From Mansonella perstans (taxonomy: Eukaryota > Nematoda > Chromadorea > Rhabditida > Onchocercidae), in contig JBAMDO010000004.1 in the NCBI GenBank assembly GCA_037074765.1, positions 186,001 to 250,000 of the forward strand: 64,000 bases of DNA, read 5' to 3'. This document shows positions 12,841 to 25,226 of the stretch, one piece after another (the stretch's first letter is position 1; each line of letters begins with the position of its first letter). Below the pieces are notes generated by a model. The model was not told where the DNA came from. It saw nothing but the letters and a program-made list of their open reading frames with translations, and ran no database searches. Position numbers and translations under genes: made by a program.

Positions 12841-15760
12841 GTTGAAAACTTAGTAGCTAAACGAATTCTAATAATTAATGCCTTTTTCTTATTCAGTATC
12901 TGACCAATGGAATTAAGGAAGCCATTTTCCAGAAAAATTTTCTTCCGAAAACTTATGGGATAAAACACTTTAACATTAGTAATATTTCTCGTAGGCTTAA
13001 TTTTGGGACGAAACATAGTTGGTAAGATTGTTAAAATCATCGAAAGCAACACATGGAAGATCATATCTTCCAAGTAAATTTACAAATTTGTGAACCGTTG
13101 GATAGCGTACATCGTTCCAACTAACGTATCCAACGCTGCATTTCGAGATCTTGAAAGCCAATTCAGAGAAATTCACAATATAAGAACGTTTATTAAGAGG
13201 TTCGATAAAAAAAAAATTCGGCACAAGAGGCTGGGAATTCTTTGCTGTTATTTCCAGTAATGGTGAGACAACTGACGCTGCTCATTTAAAATCTTTTCCC
13301 AGCGTTTCCGTAATTTTTTTTAAATATATTTAATGCATATACATTGAGAATGCACTGGTTTGCTGGGTCATATATGTTGCATGTCCATCTCATCTTATCC
13401 TCACTCTGCAACAGTCACAACAGCAGCCGTCAACAGGCTTCAAAAGCCACTTAATAAATTATTTCGATTTAGAATTATAGCAGTATGAAATGTAGGGTCT
13501 CGAAGATTAGCAGCACCCTTAAATTCCATCTTTTATAAATAACATCTAACTTCCCCTATGTATTCCAATTTCTGATACTGTTTCTCATTAACACCTCCCA
13601 CCTTGTGGCTGTCTACTTCGTTTGTTAAATTCTTGATACACAGAACCTCGCATTACTCGGAATTGAGCTTAGCGAGTTTCCAGAATGCAGCGTTATAGCA
13701 ATCATTTACGTCAAATAAATATCACTATCAGTAACTCAATGTTCCCAATATCTATTAGTTCATCGATCAAAACACATAAACTTTGGCTCGTGATATCTGA
13801 ATCCCTTCCCGATATTAAAACAAAAACCACAGACTTCTAAACTTACTCCGACAGATGCACATATCACAGAGCTGCTGTTTTCTTCCTACCAATCAAAAAA
13901 AAAAAGTCAAATTCAATCACCTCTGACGGATCAACGGGTGCGCTGAATAAGAAGCAGTCGTTGAAAAAAAAGAAACAAAAATCATAATAATCGTTATGGT
14001 TCCAGAAGGATCTTGAAAGACAGTCCTAGAAACAGCCGTCGTGATATTTCCTCAACATGATCAATAAATATCCCCTCTTTTATTATTATTAGCATTGACC
14101 CGAAACAATCAACTTTCAGTAATCATTAATCTAAATGCAAAAAAATGATGACCATCAGTTGTGCGGATGAAACTAGCAAACCGTTTGAAGGAAAGGAGAA
14201 GTACGCACAAATACGCAGAAAATATACGCACAAAATATACATTAGAAAACATCAAGCGGTAAAAAAATTTTTCGGCAAATCCTGGAAAGACTTTTGGGAG
14301 GGTAGTCAGAACAAGGCAGCAGTGGAATGATCCGAGATGGAAGGCGTTCAAAGTCGGAACGATATTGCTCATCCAGCTGGTCTCGATCAACTGCGCTACC
14401 ATATTTGTCCAATGCCACAAACTGAACGTCTCTAGAAAAATTTGTGCTTTTATAATATCCAGGACTGTGATAGACAGCATTTTAAATGAAAGTCGAAATT
14501 CTATGAAAGCGACAGGTACTTGCATCACGGATTTAAAACCTCCCTCTACCCTGAGTTTGCAACTTATCCATTCTTATTCCGTCCGATTTCTTCCATTTTC
14601 TTTTTTTCTACATTTGATTTCAGGAAAAGAACAGCAGCATAAAGCAGAGTTCAATCACTGACTCGAAGAAAGGTTCACGCCTAATATGAAGATTGCTGAA
14701 AGCCGAAGGTTTCATACTCCCTCACCCAATTTTAAAAGCAGCACATTTAAGTATTACAAACAACGTAAAGAAATCAATGAATGTCATATATTTACCCTGT
14801 CCTTACCACCTAATAGCTTCAGTGTCAAACACATTCCAATTAATAAAATCTCGTCTATTAATCAGAAACAATGTAAGGCTATATATACACAATGCATGCT
14901 ACAAAAGTATTTGCGGTCCCCACTTGTAAATTTTTAATCTTTACTAATCAATATAGGAACAATGGTAATCACCATATTTTTATCAACAAAAGGTACGATT
15001 TGTTGATTTGTATGGAACAGAAATTCTGTGTTTCTATATTCATCGACTACGGAAAAGTATTTTCCTGTTAGTTTTGGATGAAGTTGTGTTTGATTAAGAC
15101 ATATTAATCAAATCTCGCAACCCTGGTCCTTTAAGCTTTTGAAGTGTTGTTCATTCAACGTAGGATCGAGCAATGTCATGAAGAATTGGAGTTTTTAGGT
15201 CAACCAATTCAATTTACAAGCAGTGTAGTTTTCGACGCATTTCACCGATTTACTAAGTATATTTCTCAAAAAAAAAAAAAAAAAATTGGTTCGGCCGAGT
15301 TTCAAAAATCTACAGTGGTGGCAAATCAGCCGACAGTGATCATGTGCAAGTTTAGCTTTGAAAAGTGCTTTGGTGTTTCTTTGTCCAGTACTGAAATCGT
15401 CGTAGTCAGCTGTCGCCTATATCTGCTTTTTACTGCACATCACTGTTCGATCAGGAAATAGTCTGTTATTGCCGCGTAGAATAAAGGGTATATTTCAAAA
15501 CAGCCACTGTTTTGATTATCTGTCAGCTGATATGGCACTCATTTTTCACTCTCTCATCTACTTCAAAGGTCACGCAACCGTAGGACTGTCCACAATGATT
15601 CATCGATAAATTTCTATCTAGTTGTAACAGGACCAGCTTCTATCGTTACTCTCGTTGTCAACTTATGAGAGCCGTCATTAAACTCGTCGTCTTCAGGACC
15701 CTCACAACCTTCGCAAAAGTTCTTGAAAAGCGATTGCGTTGCATTGTAATATGGCCACAT
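12786..15760 (-). pseudogene. Possible decayed or unresolved gene just downstream of DENND4
   Basis: Several open segments richer in GC than their surroundings lie on the minus strand. Segment A (15760-15614) starts with ATG, reads FCEGCEGPEDDEF, and begins 87 bases after the DENND4 stop, with a possible CTTAAG acceptor just before it. An overlapping second frame continues with NHCGQSYGCVTFE. Further segments lie near 15415-15285 (YDDFSTGQRN), 15100-14934 (TEFLFHTNQQIVPF), 14460-14270 (VQFVALDKYG) and 13278-12997 (YDLPCVAFDDFNN), the last continued in another frame to 12786. The last segment loosely recalls a thioredoxin-like fold. I could not join the segments with consistent splice phases. 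It may therefore be an eroded gene, a real gene with unseen exons, or chance. Confidence 0.3.
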
Positions 15761-15847
15761 GGCCTTAGTTACTTAAGCGTAAAAAGTGTATGCTATAAAA
15801 TCAAGTCACTTTTCGGGAAAAATATTTCATCTAAACACCTATAACTG

Positions 15848-18800
15848 TTATTCATGCAATACTGAACTAAACAGTGAAGTTGATTTGAAGTACCTGAACA
15901 ACGGGAACCGACGCCGGGATTTACCATTATCAGTGGCGTTGTGGTTCTCTGATAAGATCACCTGTAATGCGCGAAGGATGCTGGATTCTTGCACAGCGGC
16001 GATTACATGTTGCCATATGCTAACACTACGTTCACTGCTTGGTAGTAAACCATCCTATAAACTACTGCATGATATCCTTGCATTAGGCAGATAACACCAC
16101 ATGTTCCTAATGTTCAACTTCCAGAAAACTGTAGCTATCAAAATGATAAAAATACTTTCACCAAAATCAAAATTTTTTTCTTTTTTTTACTGCTGAGACC
16201 ACAAACCTTGTGTGATGGATTTACAAAAAACAATGGAGTGAATTCTGTATGCAAAACTGGCACATCGTAAACACATCGTATATGAACTGACTGACCAAGC
16301 CAGCTTGGGAAATGCGTAGGTAAGGACAAACGGCGAGAATAATAAAGAACGTTCCAGAAGACAATTGGATTAGAGTGCCTCAGTGACGAATATGCAGGAA
16401 GCAAATAATTTCCGCTTAATAAGTTTTCCAACTCGCGTCGCAAAACAAGCGGACTTAGAAATGGAACCTAAAAATGCAAAAATTGGTCACTTACATATTG
16501 CGAAATCTATTCATGACTGCAACAAATGTGGGAGAAATTATAAGCACTAACTGAGAGCTGACTGAGAGACTGAGAACTGGTTATAGATTCATTGTCTCCA
16601 TTACGATGCGACGTATTGTCATCATCCGAAGTTTTAGCAGCGAAAAACGATGGCAAATACCAACTACTTCCTACCGGCATTTCCCGCGGATGAATTTTAA
16701 TAGTCAAAGAGGGAACAAAAGCACATTCACAATAAACACAATTCGTATTCAAATTTGATTCATCGACTGTCCATCCGGACATCAGGTCTTCATCATACAC
16801 AACCTACAATGCACAAGGATAGTAAGCTTGACATAAACTGATTTAAAAAAGGATTGAGACAGGCAGCTTTCTAAACCATAAAAAATAAAATGACAACTGC
16901 AAGCGACGAGTTCTAGGAATTAATGAACCATTTTGCAAGCAGGACAAAGAGAAGCGGAGGAGATCGTGACATCGATAAGCTCGTGTGGAGTTGAAGCCGA
17001 AGCGAAAATTTGGTCGGCTAACCACCAGTCTGATGGAAGCAGTGAACAGTGTGAACCGGAATCCAATTGAAATAACGGGTCATTTAGATGCAGCGGCTAA
17101 AAACGAACAAGAAACAAATTAAAATGAATACAAAAGAACACAGAATTCAAAATTATGCTGAGCATAGTAAAAATTAATTGGCCAGCATATTAAAAGAATC
17201 AACATAAATATACGAAATTAAATCTAACCTGGTCCGAATGTTCATTAACTTCACGCTGTGGACTATGAGTACTTTCGCCTCCATCCTTCGCATAGGAACG
17301 ATTTAAACTGCGTACTTCATTCACCAAAGTGTTAACTCCTTCACGCAAACGTGATGACAAACTTCCAGCTTGCAGCACATCATCGTAACCCTTTTTCATC
17401 TGGTTGACCAGAGATGCCAAACTTGGTGATAGCGTGAGTGACATGTCATTTTTGTCAAAAGGCGACTCAAAATTACCTTAATTTTTATATATTTGAATAG
17501 ATCGAATTTAATAAGTTTTTAATCGAAAACCCAATCAACTACTCAGAGAATTTAAACCACACCTAATAACTTTAAATTGAAAAGAAAACCACGAGCTTAA
17601 GAAAGCACAACTATTCCAAAAAACAAACAGAAAAAAAATTAAGATCCTTTTTTTGAGTATCCATTTTTAACCGGACAAACAACTGTTTCTAATCAACATA
17701 TTGCGAAAATGATCATAAATCATTCCTCAAAGCCATCAATAAGCATTTAAAATTAAACTGAGTCTTCAGTCAACATAAATCAATTCAGAATGATCCCGAT
17801 AAAATCATTAAAAAAATACTAGTAGTATTGCTGCGCATAAGTTTGCTAACAATTGGACTGCTTGTTAAGCCTCGAAGCCACGAACTTGATTTTTCATTCA
17901 ATCTCGAATCCACTGTTTCATCATGCTGCAGCTAAAAAAACTACTGATCAGAGGCATATTTTGAATAATGCTTTGAAATTTGTCTAAGAAACAGTCAACA
18001 GTCAGTCCTTCCATTTCTCGTTTCTTTAAGACATACTACGTAATAACGAATTTACTTAGTTAAATATTCAATTAGTGCACATTCATTTTTTCCATTTATT
18101 GATTACTCACATACACATTTCAAAATAGTTTTACGAAGAAATACCTCATTAGCAAATGGCGAGGTACTATGCTCTTTGATAAAACGTAGTCGACTTGGAC
18201 TCATCGTTTCACCGGTTTGTTTTGGTGCTGCTGTCGATAAATTCTGCAGCATATTCATTGCCCCCAATGGGTCGATTAATGAGTCATTTAAATTATTCCC
18301 TTCTGAGAATACTGCCTCAAAACGAGCTATATAACAATATGAGAATCACAATTAAATGCTACTTTCATCAACAAGAAAAGGAAGAATAATGAAAAAATGG
18401 TTGAAATGATGACCATCTGCAACTTAAAAACCTACGGTATTCTCCAAATGTGATGATTGATCGGGAACTGATTCACTTTCATCCACATTTAAAGCAACCG
18501 ATGCTGGTACCTACGTTTACACAAATATAACATCACAAGAAAACGTTTTCACTCTTTTCAAATATAAAAATCAAACAGTATGACTTTTAAGTTTGAAATA
18601 TATATGCCACATATGAAAATTTCCTCCAAAAAATATCAAACAATTTCTCTACAGAATTTCGAAAATGAAGATACCGGGTTACCTGATTAGGGACGGATTC
18701 ATTTTCTTTCGGTGCGCTACCACATGATGCATTCTCACTATGTGACCAACTGTCAGCAGCAGATATCTAAAAAATATATTTGAAAAAGTAATAGCACATA

Positions 18801-21800
18801 AAAGTGAGACTAATAAAGCTGAACAAAATTGGTAATACTGACCGAACCGAACTGCAAGGAACGGCGACTTGAAGCCAACGACAGATTCATTTTAAATAAT
18901 GAAATAGCTCGCACTACGATTGCTAAGCGGTTCCATGCTTTTACAGCTTCAACTCGATCGCCGACTGGCCAACCACCTTTTAGAACCGCTTGATGATAGA
19001 TCCCATAGGTCACGGCATTCTGTTCCATACCACTTCTCTAAAATCCCAACAAAAAAACTGCTATGTTGTCCAAAATATCAGATTTCAGCTTAAACAGAGG
19101 ATTTCACGAATTCACCTGCATTGCTTGAAGGACTTTAACAGCAAGAATGGGATGTCCAAAATCGCCACATAACTGTATTACAATACGGTAACAGACCTGA
19201 TCAAGCGGCAGAACACCTGAATATTCCATTCTATCCAGCACCTAAAGCAAGTTAAAAATCTAGTAATTTTTCGTTTTAAAAATAATCAAGAACTGAATAA
19301 ATAAACAACTTGATAAGAAAACATGTGCTATTCAAAACAAGCAATGTTGCCTTTCCCAAATACTGAAGATCTTCTGCATTTGAAGTAAACTGCTGACATA
19401 AATAAATCACTGACGCTTTACTAACAACAGAAGATTGAAGAACTGGCAGATCTTATAAAAAGAAAATAACATATTATCCCTTACATGAAGTGCTAGTCGC
19501 AAAATCTTCACTTTTGACTTTGCAAGATGAACAAGTGAAGGTAGTAGCATGAACCAAACAGAATAGGCATAAAAAAGTAAAGTCTTAGGCCACGTGACTG
19601 GTGAATGTCGGGCATTCAACACAGCTGTTTCAACCGCACTTCGAGCCTCTTGTTTTGTACGAATCAAAGCACTCTCCAAACAATCTAGAAATCCGAATAA
19701 AATAAATGAAAAGTTTTGCAAGGTATAATATCTGGCGAAAATCATATACGATAGCAATTGTAGCTTATTCATTGCTCACCACTGCTAGTGGCTGATCCTT
19801 TCATTTCGACACTCATTTTTTGTAAATTTTCAAACTGGAACAACGCTGGTTCAAGTTTCCTTGGAAAATATTCATATTTATAGGTTAATTCCTGGCCATC
19901 CGAGTTGAAAGTAGGTTCTGGAGGCGGCACAAATTCCGTTTGACAACTTGCTGACATCTCATATTCCACAAGAGAATCATTCGATGAACGATTATCTTAA
20001 AAAATGTAAGAAATACGACGCATTTAAAAATCTTACGATGTGATATATGCGAAAAACTACTCACAGATCAGTTATCAACTATTCTTTCACTGCCATTAAC
20101 TTATAACCATACTCCGAGTAAGACTGACCTTCAATTAACAAATTATACATTTGCATAATTTACATATACCAATGAATTAAAATAAGTACCACTTTGCGAA
20201 ATTTTTGCAATACACTCGTCAAAGAACGCGTTATAAGTATTTTTGTCAGAAACAAATGACCGCTCCTCGATAAAACGATTGAATGACTGTGTTTCGCTGA
20301 AACGCTTGAAAAATTCCAATGATGGCCTGAAAAAAGATCTCTGGAAATATTTTTATTTCCATTTAGAATCATTGAATAGGCCATAATTATGCAAATATAT
20401 GCATTAATGCATAGAACATAGATAAATAAGTTAATTACTTATCACGAGAGCGAAGAAAAGCATCACGGTCAAATAGAGAGCCAGTATCAGTGGCTCCTAC
20501 ACAAAGCGGAGCACAGCGAATAGGTCTAAGGTAAGCAGTATATCCTTGCATCAAAGAAGCCATGAATCTGAAAATAAAACATGAAAATCAGCTGACGTCA
20601 TCAAGCTGTTTCCTTAATATCAATCCGAAATCTTCTGAATTTTAACAAAAGTCATAAACACTTCGAAGGTGACAAATCAAGACAACGTCCACAACAGAAA
20701 AAAGTTGCAAGAAACGATGATCGTTACCGAAGAAATGCATCCTGAACGTTGACTTCAAGCATTCTTTTCTTACGTTGTATATCATAATCAATATCCAGTG
20801 GCATGAAATCCATATTTTTTCGCAAAGCAATTACGTTAAATTCTTCTTGATAAAGCCGTCTATGAAGTTTCTCAAGACTGTTCTTCAGTTGCCGTGAAGC
20901 TTTCTAAAAAAGTTCAATTAAAGATATAAATTTATTAATAAAACAAACAAAAATTCCTTAAATTCCTTTTTATCTAGGAAATTAATCAAAGCAATAAAAC
21001 TGACTACGGTATTAACCTTCGGAAGCATACTAAGTTTCAACGTTTGCCGGACAGAAGAGAAACTGATTGTTGAAGTATCAAGATCGAAGCAAGTAACGTC
21101 AGAAGGTGGATCTTCGTAGAGGTCGAAATACCTGCAACGAGAAATCATTATAGATTATGGTCAGCAAATTGTAAACTCTAGTTTTCCAATTATTTGAAGA
21201 CCTGACTACTCGGCCAAGAAATCAATAAAGTCATTCACCTGGAATCAACACCAGCAATAAACGGAAGTGGAGCGTGAAGTACGCCAGCAAGAGAAAGTGG
21301 ACACTGAGGAATGTAGGGACACTGCCAATGAAATGGGAACATCAAAGCGCACACACTTTCCGCAACAGCCGTCAGTAGCCAAGGACGCAACGAATGAACT
21401 AATATTTTTTGCTCCAGCAAAGCAAGCAGCATTAAATACCTAAATCACGTTAAGCTTCGAAAAAAAAAATATTACCGTTTATTAAAAAAATATTTTAATT
21501 TTGTTTAAACCAGAAAATTCGCTTTTATATTTACGAAAAGTCTGCAGTATTCTATTTTGCACGAGCTGAAAAAAAATTCCTAGATGAAAAAAATGTTAAA
21601 GAAATCCGATAGTAAACCCATACATCAGATTTTGTGGTCCTAAACATTTCAGTGTATCGAAAAAAGCAGCCCCAGAGAGAGGCAACTGCGAATCATCATG
21701 GCTTTCGAATGAAATTGTTTCGTTACCCAACTGAACCAGTACCCGTGGACATCGCGGTGACGGAAATGATACCTCGTAGAGCTAAAAACAACACGTTTTG

Positions 21801-23969
21801 GACGGAAGGAAAAAAATGCTCGGTTTGACTTATAAAATATTTCATTAGTGCAGCAAATACTATCAGTAAAGATGTAGTCAAAGATGCTATTTACTTTACT
21901 GGGAATGTCGAGTACGGAGCTTACAAAAAAAATCACAAGCACATAAGGAATATGCTAAAAAATACAAAGTTATTTTTTACAAAGCCTGCAAAAAGAAGCA
22001 CAAAATCCCCCTGAAATAAGCTTATTCAACTCATTTAATTCTCAGCAGAATAAAATTAATTCATAAAAAGGAAAAAAGGCGGCAGCGAAAAAGAAACACT
22101 CACTAGATGAGAAATATAACGTTCGATGGGAACAGAATGTGCACCTGACAGGGAAATGCGATGAAGATAAAACAAAAACCGCTTGAATGCGTTGAAAAAT
22201 GGATATTTTGATATGATACAAATTGACATGTTGCTGTGGAATGTTATCTGAAGTAACTTCAATATTTTTCATACAAATTAAACAAAACAAACCGCGAAAA
22301 GAGAAAGCTCTGAAAAACCTGTTCAGCAGGATCATTGGTGTTAGAAGCATCTTCTACCGTCCCGCGCGTAACTGTTTCATTCATTAATTCCAATTTTTCC
22401 ATTTGTTCTACGCTGAGTGGCTTTTTGTAAGGTTCATAAAACGTAACCGACGACCCATAAAGTTTGCTTCCATCCTAAATACTCACTGACCATTAACTGG
22501 AGAGGTCAACTGACCTCAACAGATTTAAAACAAACTAAGAGGCATAAAGCACTCACTTACTAATATCAAAATTCATTTCATCGAATTTTACTAAACGGAA
22601 ATCTCAAAGAGTCAGAACAAAAAAAATTCAAAAATAAAGACAGGAACAGAACCTGATCAGTGAGAACGAAGGTAGAGAATGACTTATCCGGTGGTTGACA
22701 TCTTGCTGGCCAACATTCAATTAGAGCACCCACTGGAAGACAAAACATTGGTATATTCTGAGCCAATGTAAACTTGTTATCTAAAGGAAAATGATCAAGG
22801 ACTGCTGGTTTGTAAGCTATCCGCTTTGAAGTTCCCTGTGATTTTTTATAACACAGAAATACATCGGAACCAACCATACCCTGCAATTGAAAAACATTCA
22901 GTGATATCCTCTTTATCATTGTATGTATCAACTTTCTAGTGTTCTGAATCGTAACTCACAGATCAAGAAAATAAGTAAAAAGTATGAAATGATGTGAAAA
23001 AAACTTCATTTATGGCCAAATAATAAGCATTAAATTTAAAAAAATAAAAAAAGATTTTAAGGAAATTCAAATCAGGAAAAAAAATTGTAAAATTTTTTGG
23101 AAAAATAATTTTCGAAAAGCAATGGTAGAAGCCTTTAAAAAATTTCTCTTCAAAAAAAAGCAAATAATGATTTATTTACATAATGTAGCAAGCATACTAA
23201 CCTTATTCAAATTTTTTGGAATTTTATAATAAGTGTGGGGAGCTGTCTCGCCTTTATTTGCCAAAATGACACAAATATGAGTAACGACGAGTTGGCTTGG
23301 AGCACTATTGGCTTGAGCACGTCGATATGTCAGGAAAACACCTTAAATAAAGTCGAAAATGAATTACAGTTAATGAACCGAGAAGAAAAGAATGGTTTCA
23401 AGCAATGAAGCGATACCAGGTGAGGCATTGTTAACATTGGCAGAACGGCCAAAAGGAGTCGTAAGCACGGTGTTCGAATCAAGCATTGGCTTTTCTCCGC
23501 GCCCCTCATCCAAAACACCTGAACATAAAGTCAAAATGAAGTTAAACCAATCAAAATTACAGAAACACTATTGATGAACACATCACAAAACTAACCGATA
23601 TCGACCAAAGGTGGCTTATGATACCCTCGGCGGAAACATAAAAAAACTGACGGTGTCCGTAATGAACCATGGTTCAGATCAGCCGCATATCCCATCGGTG
23701 TACTTGTAATACGCTCAAATCCATCTGGAACCTGGAAGAGGTAACACAAAAAGGCTGACTGCAATGTGTTTCAATTTCAAATTTGGATTAAAAAGGACAC
23801 AAAATACCGTTTCGCCTAAACCGGGAAAAATCACGCAGATATCAGTAATTGGTGCTAAGGGAGTTGAATTCCGGCAGCCACATTCCTGCGCTGTAGGTAC
23901 CAGATCTTCAGCACCATCTTCCAAGCCAACGATAACAAAATATTCAAAAAGTCTCCGGCACTCGCCCAT
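15848..23969 (-). CDS. denn-4: DENND4/CRAG-type DENN domain Rab exchange factor
   Basis: The complete gene has 25 exons, all closing in phase, and encodes about 1,396 aa. Exons: 23969-23808, 23731-23596, 23518-23417, 23341-23202, 22880-22653, 22474-22319, 22247-22104, 21781-21624, 21439-21239, 21131-21017, 20903-20728, 20567-20439, 20326-20190, 19995-19780, 19684-19485, 19241-19116, 19037-18843, 18766-18683, 18510-18432, 18326-18145, 17465-17229, 17096-16929, 16803-16552, 16467-16207 and 16054-15848. Residues 40-180 form the MABP domain ([24 protein letters not shown]), 185-308 uDENN, 309-450 cDENN ([17 protein letters not shown]), and to about 660 dDENN ([20 protein letters not shown]). A PPR-like segment follows (about 735-907, [13 protein letters not shown]), then CxxC pairs near 1152-1180 (CPACK, CVYCEC). 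Family members load Rab10, and in flies also Rab11, with GTP for basolateral and dendritic traffic. The start follows an ATTCCAG acceptor and begins the conserved N-terminus. The symbol is by family equivalence. Confidence 0.95.
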
Positions 23970-24170
23970 TCAAATTAGTCTGGAATCAAACTACATCATC
24001 AAAAATTCATTTAGAAAAAAATAAAACATAGCTCGTGAACCCTGTAACAGGTAACATAGAAAGAATGATTTCATTGTGTTTCATTTTCAAATCAGAGTTA
24101 AAAAGGACACAAAATACCGTTTCAAACCCAGACCAGGTAAGATCACGCAGATATCAGTAAAAATGCAGCA
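23731..24170. repeat. Diverged local duplication of DENND4 exon 1/intron 1 boundary
   Basis: About 125 bases at 23731-23855 (end of exon 1, all of intron 1 and its acceptor) recur, diverged, at 24041-24165, offset by 310 bases. Long shared blocks include the donor neighbourhood and an ATCACGCAGATATCAG block. In the upstream copy the exon equivalent carries two extra bases before the donor, so the frame is broken, and no start codon leads into it. Confidence 0.85.
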
Positions 24171-24541
24171 ACCTAACCGTGCCTACCTGAAAAAATAAAC
24201 ATTGGTTTTTTTTTTTTTTTTTTTTTTTTTTTCACGAATTGGCTTCATTAATATTGATGCATTTATGCAAACATTTTTAATTGTTAGATTTAAGAGAGCG
24301 AAGCATAGGAAAACGCATTCAGGTAAAACGACATCTCCGAGCCAATTACGAGAACGCCCCGTCTCCAAGTAAAATTGTATTGTCTAAGTGGGACGGATGT
24401 TTTCATTAGTAACTTTCATCACTTACGCATCTAGTGAAAGCTCCGTGATCGTGAATCCATTTCCTGCATTTCTTCCGATTTGTCGTTCGATTAAACTGTC
24501 AAATCATGTAAATTATAGTGATTTTACAACCGCTGTATGAA
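23970..24541. promoter_or_regulatory. Shared divergent 5' region of DENND4 and the small membrane protein gene
   Basis: The two start codons face away from each other 572 bases apart. The interval holds the diverged duplicate copy (24041-24165) and a homopolymer of 27 T at 24206-24232. No TATA box or named factor site can be assigned with confidence. A bidirectional promoter is inferred from geometry only. Confidence 0.45.
24206..24232. repeat. Poly(T) tract, 27 nt
   Basis: An uninterrupted run of 27 T lies in the DENND4 divergent 5' region. On the minus strand this is a poly(dA) tract about 240-265 bases upstream of the DENND4 start codon. Such tracts can exclude nucleosomes, and they are also prone to assembly length error. 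Confidence 0.9.
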
Positions 24542-25226
24542 ATGCTTGAGATTCTGAAAAAACGAGTCAACATTGTTCACGCACGTCGCGCGCGTCATAT
24601 TTTATATGGTCACCAAAATATCTGGAAGCCACCAACTGAACCTCAAACTGAAGAGTAAGTTGACTTTTTGGAGAGAATTCTGGTAGAATATTTGATGAAT
24701 TTGTATCTGTTTTTAGAATAAAAGATGTGAAAATCATAAAGCTATGGCTTATTCCAGGATGCAAAAGAAGATTATTGAATGGGAAAAAATTACACATCAA
24801 AGTGTTATTAATGGTCGAAAGATATTATGGAGCAATGCATCTGACTATTTGAAGGTAACTATTCAAAATAGTACATTTGGCTTGGAGTGTTTCGAGCTTC
24901 TTATAAAATAAAAAGGATATTTGTTTAAAAATCTTTTAGAGTTCTAAAAAACTCTCAAACATATTGAAATTTTGAAGGCTTCCAAAAGCTTCTACAAGCA
25001 ATATGTTCATGCATTTCAGATGAACAAAGCTCATGAACAGCTACGTAAAGTTCTATACGCCTGTGCTATAATAATGGCGATAAATGTATTCTTGTTCATT
25101 CAAGCCGGAAAGGACTTAAAGAGACGAAGGAAGGAAAATATGGATGAACGTGAAATGCAACGTAAAGAATTGAATTTAGCAGGCGAAGATAGGCATAAAA
25201 TTGGCAAACCATTTGTAGTCAATTGA
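24542..25226 (+). CDS. Uncharacterised single-pass membrane protein, 163 aa
   Basis: Three exons, 24542-24654, 24725-24854 and 24978-25226, close in phase and give 163 residues. I do not recognise the family. The N-terminus is basic (KKRVNIVHARRARH), the middle is hydrophilic with WEKITHQSVINGRKILW, and one hydrophobic segment (YACAIIMAINVFLFIQA, about 110-127) is followed by a highly charged tail rich in Lys, Arg and Glu. That suggests a small membrane-anchored protein with a long soluble N-terminal part. The second-exon acceptor was chosen at 24725 because the more typical TTTTAG eight bases upstream breaks the frame. A short upstream ATG at 24537 overlaps the start (see findings). A candidate AATAAA lies at 25780-25785. 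Confidence 0.7.

Noticed and set aside
21540..21565. TTTTTTTCAG acceptor and small exon inside DENND4 intron 8
   Set aside because: Using it disrupts the conserved segment; direct joining of exon 8 to 21439 gives the family's [10 protein letters not shown] block in frame.
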